64,000 nucleotides of DNA from contig JAPDOI010001736.1 of the NCBI GenBank assembly GCA_029168955.1, positions 1 to 64,000 on the forward strand, given 5' to 3'. This DNA comes from Aplectana chamaeleonis. Taxonomy: Eukaryota; Nematoda; Chromadorea; Rhabditida; Cosmocercidae. This document shows, piece by piece, positions 56,432-64,000 of this stretch; position 1 is the first letter of the stretch, and each line of letters starts with the position of its first letter. The translations under genes were made by a program, and so were the position numbers. The notes beneath the pieces were generated by a model. It ran no database searches. It saw nothing but the letters and a program-made list of their open reading frames with translations, and was not told the DNA's origin.

Positions 56432-56967
56432 TTATCTATTGTACTGATCTTCTGTAGAATCTCCCTGGTGACATTAGGGTAGAAACTTTTCACACGTCCT
56501 TCAGGTATGGCCGCTTTTGTAGCCTTCCGGATGGCGTCAGATATGTGACGCTCTTTCTGGTGCACATCGCCATTCCATGGATACTCAGCTGCCTGGCGGA
56601 GCGCAACCTCTCTGAACAGGACCCAGTCAGCAAGGCCTAAATTGAGATAAGAACGTGGACGAATACCAGTATAAGGGGCAAGAGAGTTTGAGAGATCAAT
56701 ATGGAGGAAGACTTGAATGTGGTCGCTGGAAAGAGTTGTGGAAGTGGACCATGTGCAAGAATTAGAAAGATTGGATGAAACGAGGGAGATGTCCGGGCTA
56801 GAAGGTCGGCCGTAGGAAGGGAGGCGAGTAGGCTGATCATCGTTGAGGATAACCAGATCACACTCCTCAGCCCATTCCTCGACGTCTTCCCCTCTGGCGT
56901 CGGACGCAAGCGCAGAACAGAACGTGTGAGCATTGAAGTCGCCTGCAAAGACAGCTGATGGGGAGAT
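56432..56967 (-). pseudogene. C-terminal part of the Jockey-like endonuclease
   Basis: The minus-strand frame reads AVFAGDFNAHTFCSALA, ECDLVILNDDQPTRLP, SSPDISLVSSNLSNSCTWS and LSSDHIQVFLHIDL, the second half of an AP-type endonuclease with the SDH motif kept, then the linker to RT. The N-terminal half is absent because the insertion is 5'-truncated. A one-base shift in an A-run near 56,430 separates it from the RT frame. Confidence 0.85.
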
Positions 56968-57290
56968 AAAAATGCACTTTATAAACTGAAATCGGCTTGT
57001 AGAAGGGAAACGTATTCTCTGAAGCTAAAAAATATTCGATGCAGAATTTTATGCAGATTCCGAAAACAGCCTTCACCAAAGAGCTATCTTTTAGGGTTAA
57101 AAAGTTATGGCCGAAAAACCGGCAGTGACACTCACCCAATCTTGAATATGACTTGCATTAGTGTTGGGTCACTTTCATTCTTTTTCGGGGCGTTTTCCCG
57201 GTTGTCACCGGTTTTCCCAATGGTGAAGGTTCCCCACTTCACCTGCCCAGGGGTGAAGGTTGGTGGAGTACATGGCTCCACCCAACGAAG

Positions 57291-58266
57291 CTATGGCTAC
57301 AGTGGGCCCCTCTACTACCCATTCCTAGTGGAAACTGAAACATCGTGATTTTCATTCTTATCGTTAACACTGCCTTTAATAATTCGAATTTTCAAAAAAA
57401 GTTATTTAATGCAACACTGGTATACAGTAGTTTGATCGAATTCTCAGAGTCGTTGGAATACTTCGTTTTGGAGGTCAACTGGTGCGTAAGCACGAATCTA
57501 GGGTCCGTTTGTCGTTTTTTTGTGACTAAAGTTAGATTGAGCCCTCTACATAAAATTATACCTACCGTTACCTACAGAAATCCAAGAAACATTGACTCAA
57601 AGCCTCGGAGTCGTACTCAGCTAGTCAAATCGAAGTTTTGAGTCTAATCCAAAACAATTCTTTAGAACAAGCTAGAGATTTCCATTTTGCAAAGGTATCA
57701 AAAGTGCGCACTATTTTGTTACGAAGTAGACTCAGCTAAATCTGTTTTCAGGTTTGAGGAAAGCGTGTCAGAATCGGCCATTAGTCAGCTTTCTAATCTG
57801 GGGGGGGGACAGCATGCCAGATTAATCAGAGGGCGGACCAAGCGCCCGCCCTTCATTGAACATGTGAGAATTGAGCACCACCTCAGGTAGACATTGTGTT
57901 TGGCCTCTTCATGCAGAACATCAATTTATTGTCAGGGTTTTCCAAACGAGGTCATTTTTATTTTCTTGAATAATTCAAAAATCGAAAATCCCTATCTAGA
58001 AGAGTTGTCGCATGTCACGATTCGTCAGGGAATACTCGTACTGGTTACGAGTCGTTATCGACGAGCTTCATTGACCAATCTATCGTAGTTCTTTCAGTAG
58101 AGTAGTGTCGATAGTGACACCCAGGTGTCTAATCTGGGATAACGATCATTGTTGTTGGTGGAACATTAACAGTGTCAATCCTTCGAAAATTTTCTATCAG
58201 ACTCTCGGTGCCTAGCAAATGAAATTTGCCGTGTAAAGAACTCAAGATATCTACCATACCTTTCAG
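57291..58266. other. unassigned, upstream of the membrane-gene candidate
   Basis: No recognised domain; a frame at 57,345-57,641 is AT-rich and unconvincing. TTAACACTGCCTTTAA at about 57,362 resembles a foldback end. Upstream exons of the gene at 58,267 could be here but I could not define them. Confidence 0.4.
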
Positions 58267-58867
58267 TTGGACTTGATCGGTCTCTTACTGGCATATGCTG
58301 TTATACCATCTCTATGCAGAAACGATCCATTCTTTCACGTCTATGCGCTTTTGTTCTTGGCCATTAGCTGTACCGCACTAACATTCCTGCTCCACGACAT
58401 GGCTCTTAACATCTTATTCTATGTAGATATGAGCGGAGATAAACGGTTCGTTTCACTTCGCATGTTCATAAAAATTGTCTGCTTTAGTTTTTAGTCTACC
58501 GACACTGCTGTGGTCTTGCGCCGGACACCCCAAAAAAAAGCCCTCTAATTTCATAGACATTTCCTTCTACAAACGCAGATAAGGAGTTTTTTGGGACAGT
58601 AATTCTGTCTGGACCACTCTTGCAACGACAATATGCGCTAATCATCAGCGGTTTCCATACATCGATTACTTTATTTTTTGCGGTACTCCAGGTCATCACA
58701 TCCGGGAATCGACTCTGCGCTGCCGTGACTTATCTGTTGTACTCCAGACTATTCACCATTAGGAACATCATTGTTATTATCGCGTGTGGGCTCAGTTTGA
58801 GCTTGCTTCCATTCCCATTTTTTAAGCTTGAGCTGTGTGAGTTATCGTTACTATAATATTCAATAAA
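58267..58867 (+). CDS. 3' part of a possible multipass membrane protein gene
   Basis: An acceptor TACCTTTCAG precedes an open exon at 58,267 with two hydrophobic segments (LIGLLLAYAVIPSL; YALLFLAISCTALTFLL) and FIKIVCFSF. A second acceptor (AAACGCAG, about 58,578) opens DKEFFGTVILSGP followed by two more hydrophobic segments (FHTSITLFFAVLQVI; NIIVIIACGLSLSLLPF) and a stop at 58,856. AATAAA at 58,862-58,867 is a well-placed polyA signal. The donor of the first exon is not certain (a GT near 58,430-58,480). Four or five membrane spans suggest a receptor or small multipass protein, but I do not recognise the family. It may be one of the few host genes here. Confidence 0.5.
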
Positions 58868-59289
58868 ACAAACAAGTGCAATTTTTTACTGCCGAGCTAT
58901 AAAAATTGGCGGTGAGGTCACACTACGCCAAAAGTGTTTTTACACTATTTTCAGATCAGTGCATTAATGTCTTCGAGCCCAAATATATTGGATGGATGTA
59001 TTTGCCATAGATATGTTACGACGTATACACCATTTTTTTGTATTTCGACTGTTTTCTTCTCTCGGCTAGTTTGATAGTAGACCTGGCATCTCTTGATGTG
59101 CTTTTCAAACGGAAAGTGAGTGTTTGAATGCAGAGTTCACGGAACAAAACCGTATTCGAGTGTTCTGCTTTTGGGTAGGCAAGTCCACAATGTGAAGGGT
59201 GATAGGAAAACTCCCCTCAAAACTCTGAAACTTCAGAAAAAAACTGTTCGAAGAGATTCTGAACTATTGAAAACGTAGCAGGCACGAGG
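58868..59289. other. unassigned intergenic sequence
   Basis: AT-rich, with no frame or repeat of note between the polyA signal and the Penelope 3' region. Confidence 0.5.
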
Positions 59290-59306
59290 TAGTATCGTTC
59301 TATTGT

Positions 59307-59344
59307 AGACTAACGTTTCGCCGGTTGCGCCCTCTTCGGAGTCT
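59307..59344 (-). ncRNA. hammerhead-ribozyme-like motif of a second Penelope element
   Basis: On the minus strand: stem I AGACT, core CCGAAGA, stem II region GGGCGCAACCGGC, then GAAACGTT and stem I partner AGTCT. The five stem I pairs are perfect and GAAACGU gives a two-pair loopless stem III with U at the cleavage position. The core U is C (CCGAAGA instead of CUGANGA) and stem II pairs only with a bulge, so the copy is probably inactive. It lies 3' of the GIY-YIG frame, where Penelope hammerheads are known. Confidence 0.65.
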
Positions 59345-59465
59345 GAAAAGGGTTGAATCTATGTGTAAAATTACTCGGCCAAACGTAGTTCTTACACTAC
59401 AGAAATTCAAGACAAAATTTTCCAAACAAATGGCTGGGATGCTTGAAGCTGAGTGACATACCTTT

Positions 59466-60015
59466 TCAAGGTCCGTGGAACATCAGGTATTCGGTAGATA
59501 GACGACGGGGTACCGAGATATCAGAAGACAGTACTCCAAATCGGAAGGTTAATCTGATGTAGGGCTGTAGTTCCCGCGTTATATTTATACCCTCGTCCTT
59601 CCGGTTGACCTTGGGGTCCCTCGCATTGATCCAGAATGCCTCAAGCGCTTTTCGCGCACTTGTTTTGGCCTCCCGCGATACTATCTCCACTCTCACCTCA
59701 AAATCTTCCCCGTCATGGCAATTAATTCTGTGGCAACCACCGCAGTACTAATTCGCGCCTTTTCCTTCCCATCCAAGTGCTCTTTGATACGCACATGCAG
59801 AGGGCGGGCTGTTTCACCGATATATCGTCCATCTCTGGATGAGGGATCGCCGCGACGCTGCTTGGCGGGAAAAATTGCGCGCGGGAAAACGAAGGGAGAG
59901 TGGCTATTGATCGCGCAATGTTTCCCGCTAAGCAGCGTCGCGGCGATCCCTCATCCAGGGACTGACGATATTCCTGGCCTTAGCTCTGACATGGCGGAAG
60001 ATCAGCAGAAACCTG
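59466..60015 (-). pseudogene. Penelope-like GIY-YIG endonuclease fragment, split by MITE B
   Basis: Minus-strand frames read IGETARPLHVRIKEHLDGKE, then after a shift HDGEDFEVRVEIVSREAKTS and ARKALEAFWINARDPKVNRK, ending GINITRELQPYI. These are conserved parts of the nuclease domain at the C-terminus of Penelope-like elements. MITE B (59,825-59,968) sits just before the IGET motif; about 45 bp of further coding-like sequence lie beyond it. The RT is missing, the upstream side meeting a CR1 fragment in the opposite orientation. Confidence 0.87.
59825..59968. mobile_element. palindromic TA-flanked MITE, family B, copy 2
   Basis: TCGTCCATCTCTGGATGAGG is mirrored by CCTCATCCAGGGACTGACGA, with TA outside both ends. 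The 144-bp sequence closely matches copy 1 at 5198-5346. Confidence 0.85.
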
Positions 60016-61482
60016 TCTTTCAACCAGCTTTAATGATTGGTCTAAGGCTTTCGATGCAGAAATGGATGTAGACGTCAACTTTTTCGATTTCTGTAAGGCC
60101 TTCGATAAAGTTCCACATAATGCGTTGATTTATAAGCTAGAATATATTGAATTTCATCCGTTTGTCACTAAGTGAATAAGGGGATTCATCAGCAATCGGA
60201 CTTTCCAGGTTAAAAGCAGCATACACGCTCGTAAACGTATTTGAGATTACTATGGAAATAGAATCGTATGGCTCAGAACACAACGCCTATGCATTTTGAA
60301 GCGTCAAAAACGACCCACAATGCCGTTACAGGAGTAGCAAGTTTGACCCCGCCCGTATTTTCACGCCCCCTGTATTTGCTCTTTTCCTCCAAAGCAGGGT
60401 TGCTGCGTCATCTTCGCCGTCAGTGGCGAGTGTGGCTCACTTGTTAGGCAATCCACCAACAGTACCGACGGTGATCATGGCCCAGCAACTTGCGTTGGAG
60501 GAGAAAGGCAAATACAGGGGGCGTGAAAATACGGGCGGGGCCAAACTTGCATCTCCTGTAACGGCATTGTGGGTCGTTTTTGGCGCTTCAAAGTGCGTAG
60601 TTGTTGTGTTCTGAGCTATTCGATTCTATTTCCGTAGTATTCTCAAATACGTTTTCGAGCGTGTATGCTGCCTTTAAGGTTGGGGATACCCTTTCTTCTG
60701 CTCGCAATTCAGTAAGTAGTGTGTCACAGGCAGGAGTGCTTTCTCCAGTTCTCTTCAGCATTTATACCGCAGACTTACCGAAACATCTAGAAGAACCACG
60801 AATTTCTTGTGTTATGTATGCTGATGATATAAAGATATGCAGGGTTAATCAAGAAAATAATGCTAATAGTGAACTTCAAGTAGCTATTGATAAGGTTTCA
60901 AAATGTTATCTGCAAAATGGGCTTCCTCTTTCTGGAAAGGAACACAAGTCATGTGTTCAGGGAGGAAAACTCGAAATCCTGTTTATCACTTTGGTGACGT
61001 GGTTCTCAGAGTGGTTTCGGGAATACGGGCCCTGAGTTTTCTTTATAATAACAAATTTGAGTTTAGAAGTCACTAAAAGGCGTTACGAAGAAAAGGGCTG
61101 AGGAGAACCTTCAACCTCTTTGAGGCTTTACGTACAAAGGATACAAAAGTTTTCTCAAGAGCCTTCAAATTATACGTACTTCCCATTCTTGAGAGCGGTA
61201 CTACCGTATTCAGTCCATATAAGAAAAATGAGATCTATTCTCTTGAAGGTGTTCAAAACAATTTCACTAGGAAGTTGATGCGCAGATGTCTTCAAGTTAG
61301 CTATGAAAATATCCTTAGTGGTTTAGAGAGAAATAATATGTCTGCTCTGAAATCTAAGGAATCAAGTAGAAAAAGGTATGATCCTCTGATGACTTCTAAA
61401 ATATTCAAAGGACTGGAAAAACTAAAGCCTTCTTACTTTTTCTCTGTTCTGAATTCCCGAACAAGAGGGGTTGCGTTCAGGG
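60016..61482 (+). pseudogene. CR1-like reverse transcriptase fragment, split by MITE A
   Basis: DVNFFDFCKAFDKVPHNAL carries the first catalytic region, RGFISNRTFQVKVGDTLSS and AGVLSPVLFSIYTADLPKHL follow, then CVMYADDIKIC with the active-site ADD near 60,815. The tail has LYVLPILESGTTVFSPYKKN and VQNNFTRKLMRRC, the usual end of nematode CR1-type elements. The N-terminal part and endonuclease are missing. A stop at about 60,176, shifts near 60,930-61,080 and the MITE disable it. Confidence 0.88.
60214..60673. mobile_element. TTAA-flanked MITE, family A, copy 3
   Basis: AGCAGCATACACGCTCGTAA at the left and TTTTCGAGCGTGTATGCTGC at the right, with TTAA at 60,210-60,213 and 60,674-60,677. Removing it with one TTAA rejoins the RT frame at QVKVGDT. 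Facing inner segments around 60,350-60,560 match those of copy 2. Confidence 0.92.
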
Positions 61483-62648
61483 GCCGTATTCGCCAATAAC
61501 CCGCCGGGTACCCGCCGGGTAGTCGAAGGGTAAATGAGGTGAAATTTCAATACAAAACGCGCGCTCCACGGCCACCTCTCGCATCCCTTGGCTTCCCCCG
61601 CGACCGCCGGAGTTTTTTGCATCGCTTTTCGGAAAATTGGCCGCATCGCGGCGAAATTTATTGCAAATTGCAGGAAAAAGCGTTAGATTCATTCATCATA
61701 TTTGCTCTATTCCTCCATTTAATCGTGTGCCGTGAGTTTCCGTCGTTTGTTCTTTTACTTGAAGTGTTTCTGACTTTCTTCGTCATGAGAAAGCGTCTTT
61801 AAATGTGGAAATTGAGTTGTGCGTGTGTATTTTGCGTTTATTGAATTTCTTCAATTTAAAAAATGGATTTTATACTATCGACACAAGTTGGTGTAAAGAC
61901 AATTTTGAATTATCGATCGAATACCCTTGAGCAGATGTTTTAATGTGGTAATCGAATTGTGTGTGTGTGCATTTTGCGTTTATTGAACTTCATCGATTAA
62001 AAAAAGGATTTTTTTGCATGTTCTAATTATGTAATGAACTTGAGGGCACTTGACTTCATGTTCAAGTTCCATGGGCGAAGTGTCTTTGTTTTGGCATTTT
62101 TTTCCACAGAAAACTGAACATCAGAAGCAAGCGAACATCGAATTGAAAAGGAGCTTTCGCTATTTGAATTTTTTGAACATCATAAAAATTGCTATTTGCA
62201 CAAGACGTTGAAGCTAGGACTTTTACAAGCGTCACCATCCACCGTTTCAGACAATCGTGGCGGGACCACATCGCTATCCATTGGCAGCAAGCCAAGAGCG
62301 ATGCGAATGTTCCAGAAAATGACCTGCGACAGCGAATGCGGCTGTTTGTGTCCCTTTTCTCTTTGCCAGCAAATTAATAATTACTTGGATTCCGTGGAAT
62401 CGAATAGACCATACGCACAGGGCTGCGATATAGACCAAAAAGCAGGTTACGAGCGGAAGGAACACATGGTCCTGAAAATCTGCACTTAATTAGTAAAATA
62501 AAGTCATTACAAACTTGTGCTCAGCGTCTAAGAACACATTTCTGCGTGAATTCTTGGTCAGTTTCGGGTCACAGGCGTAAGCATGTTCATACATCTACAC
62601 ATAATTGCCCGTAAATCAGTAGTAATCCGTAATCCGCAGTAATCCGAG
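61483..62648. other. unassigned; short direct duplication
   Basis: GC-rich sequence with CCGCCGGGTACCCGCCGGGTA (61,500-61,520) follows the CR1 end. Two ~110-bp diverged copies with GTGTATTTTGCGTTTATTGA lie at 61,800-61,905 and 61,930-62,020. Short frames at 62,060-62,490 have no domain. Confidence 0.45.
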
Positions 62649-62703
62649 TTTGCGTCAACCTTCAACAATGAACGCGAAGTCTCTTCAGGATCCACGCCGA
62701 CGT
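62649..62703. mobile_element. MITE family C, half copy
   Basis: GCGTCAACCTTCAACAATGA through CACGCCGACGT before TA matches the right half of MITE C at 14,888-15,032. The left half is missing. Confidence 0.75.
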
Positions 62704-63025
62704 TATGTCGCTGTGAGGGAAGTGACTCACAAGGGATCGAAAGTGGGTTGTAATTTCTTTTCAGAGTGAAACTCATAGCGGTCATGTGACCCGAAATCTT
62801 TAGAAACACGTGGTTTTTGCTATAGACCCCTGAAAACGAAGTTAGTCAGCTTAGTTCCAGTTCAGCTGTGGGCAGCGTTTCGGTTCAATCGTTTCAGTTC
62901 AGCTGAGGGCAGCTTGAGTTCGTTTCTGTGGGTTCAGTTTTCTCTGTCAACTTTTAAATTTCAGTGATAATCGTGTTTGTTCTCGTATGCACTGAAGTCG
63001 TTTGCGGTCTTTATGAATCGAGGTA

Positions 63026-63227
63026 TAGTGGAGCCCACAAAGAATGTCTCATTTACTTATCAATGAGAAGCGGTCGATTGGAGATCAATGGACATGAAAC
63101 TCATTGCAGCACAACCGCTCTCGCTCAATCGGTATCGAGCGTGCTGGTATGGGATTCATGCACATTGATCCCCAGCCGACCGCTTCTGATTGATAAGTAA
63201 ATGAGACACTCTTGGTGGACTCCACTA
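63026..63227. mobile_element. ~200-bp TA-flanked TIR element
   Basis: TAGTGGAGCCCACAAAGAAT is mirrored by GTGTCTC…GGTGGACTCCACTA; similarity runs ~65 bp inward (CATTTACTTATCAATGAGAA and TTCTGATTGATAAGTAAATG). TA lies outside both ends. Typical Tc1/mariner-like MITE; the 78-codon frame across it is fortuitous. Confidence 0.83.
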
Positions 63228-63470
63228 TATATGTTACTTTGTTGGTGAGTTTCTTCTCTGATTAGGAATACCAAAAAAAGGTGGCTTCTCAGGTCGATCC
63301 TTATCGTGGACGAATATGTTCGAAGGCGGCTCGTTCCATTTTACTGTCAGTGCGGCTTTGGTTATGCTTCTGGTGGACATCATCTGAATGAGCGCGGCGA
63401 CGCTGCTGTTCGACTCCAGGCTTCAGGTACTGGATGACCCCTCCACTAATGCTACAGTTAGGCCCGTGTC

Positions 63471-63660
63471 TTGTCTCCTCAAAGAAAAGCATTCAAATCT
63501 CACCCGCGGCTGGCATGGGCGGTTTAAATCTCACCGGCGGCTGGTGGTGCGATAAGCTGATCAACTGCGCTCTTCTCTCGATCGATCAGCGGACCAGCGC
63601 AAGCGACCGCACTTGCCAGGCCCCAGGTGAGATTTAAATGCTTTTCCTTGAGGAAACAAG
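63471..63660. mobile_element. ~190-bp inverted-repeat element
   Basis: TTGTCTCCTCAAAGAAAAGC at the left is mirrored by CTTTTCCTTGAGGAAACAAG at the right, continuing with TTCAAATCTCACC against GGTGAGATTTAAA. A further internal AAATCTCACC copy lies at 63,526. Exact target duplication unclear. Confidence 0.75.
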
Positions 63661-64000
63661 CCGTGGACTTAACTAAATTTACGACGCCTTCAGCGATCCC
63701 TCCTATGACGTTTCACTTTTTAGGCCTTTCGTGTTCCAAACATCTTTCGCGCCACGGGAAAGCTAAAAAAAGAATCCAGAGGCGTCAAAGCTAGCGCGAA
63801 TGCGCTGCGGCAGTTTCTCAGATATTAATGTCTCGTTCAGAGTGCGATTGCAGTGTGACGCGATCCTTTGCCCGGCGATCGCGTCGTCGCGCAGAGCATA
63901 TATTTTTTTAAATTTTAGGCAATTGTGTCTGAACATGCTGCAACCTGATAGCGCGTCGCGACCAGATCAATGTGAGAGGTTTCTATCCGATCGCTTCGCA
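63661..64000. other. unassigned window end
   Basis: No gene or terminal repeat seen. Clusters of GCGATCG/CGCGTCG motifs occur at 63,855-63,900 and 63,950-64,000, possibly the start of another repeat cut by the window edge. Confidence 0.45.

Larger units (their letters stand above)
54280..56967 (-). mobile_element. Jockey-like non-LTR retrotransposon, 5'-truncated, young
   Basis: Flanked by a perfect 13-bp duplication AAAAATGCACTTT (54,267-54,279 and 56,968-56,980). On the minus strand it starts inside the endonuclease domain (VFAGDFNAHT), runs through RT and ends with a (GAA)n tail at 54,280-54,297. The intact duplication and nearly open frame show recent target-primed insertion into the right arm of the foldback. 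One single-base shift near 56,430 separates the endonuclease frame from the RT frame. Confidence 0.92.
52960..57290. mobile_element. foldback element with repeated arm units, split by a Jockey-like insertion
   Basis: The centre (53,807-53,995) is a strong inverted repeat: CATAAGCCAGCCAGGTC faces GACCTGGCTGGCTTATG. Arms continue outward with several diverged ~130-150-bp units containing 'ggtgaaggttgtttttgaaatcc' and 'attctgcgtcgaa' on the left (53,250-53,800) and mirror units on the right (53,996-54,265, then 56,981-57,120). Outer sequence shares GGTGAAGGTTCCC (53,015 and 57,220). No coding of its own. Confidence 0.7.

Overview
The window looks like a gene-poor, repeat-packed stretch of a nematode genome, most likely a strongylid/hookworm-type worm. 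The evidence is very short GT-AG introns (44-58 nt), a 21-nt exact match to the nematode spliced leader SL1 in two places, RTE-, CR1-like, Jockey-like and Penelope-type retroelements of kinds common in these worms, and many TA-flanked palindromic MITEs. There is no prokaryotic gene organisation and I found no convincing tRNA, rRNA or CRISPR.

Positions 1-20,400 are best read as one very old Ty3/gypsy-like retroelement blown apart by later insertions. Its parts remain in order on the + strand: gag-like sequence (1-1288), CCHC zinc knuckle (5877-6043), aspartic protease (12,037-12,612), reverse transcriptase/RNase H (15,232-16,816), integrase core (17,284-18,057) and integrase C-terminus (20,021-20,400). 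Between them sit a TTAA-flanked MITE, a block of AT-rich repeats, a 6-kb TA-flanked element with perfect 32-bp terminal inverted repeats (itself full of minisatellites and nested palindromes), a 2.6-kb insertion, a second TTAA MITE, a Harbinger-like element with TTA duplication, and a 999-bp element with a 5-bp CCAGG duplication. At four insertions, removing the insert and one copy of the target duplication rejoins the reading frame, which fixes the borders.

Positions 19,672-32,690 form a huge imperfect palindrome: two ~6-kb arms (about 1-2% different by eye) around an ~840-bp spacer. The arms include the gypsy integrase tail, so the duplication is younger than the gypsy element and the insertion in it. 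Each arm holds three unrecognised protein-coding candidates, an SL1-like sequence, two nested palindromic elements and a 42-bp GC-rich satellite. The spacer holds a Penelope-type GIY-YIG fragment, a hammerhead-like motif and a (CA)n tract.

Positions 32,690-64,000 are a patchwork: a near-complete but frameshifted RTE element (34,592-37,517), a second RTE endonuclease fragment (39,160-40,017), a CAATACCGCC-type DNA-element family (40,020; 47,486-48,555; to 50,994), several foldback elements, a young 5'-truncated Jockey-like element with an almost intact 698-codon RT frame inside the arm of a foldback (54,280-56,967), a possible host membrane-protein gene with splice and polyA signals (58,267-58,867), a second Penelope fragment with a hammerhead-like motif (59,290-60,015) and a CR1-like RT interrupted by a TTAA MITE (60,016-61,480). 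Host genes are scarce; the main biology here is layer-on-layer transposition and inverted duplication.
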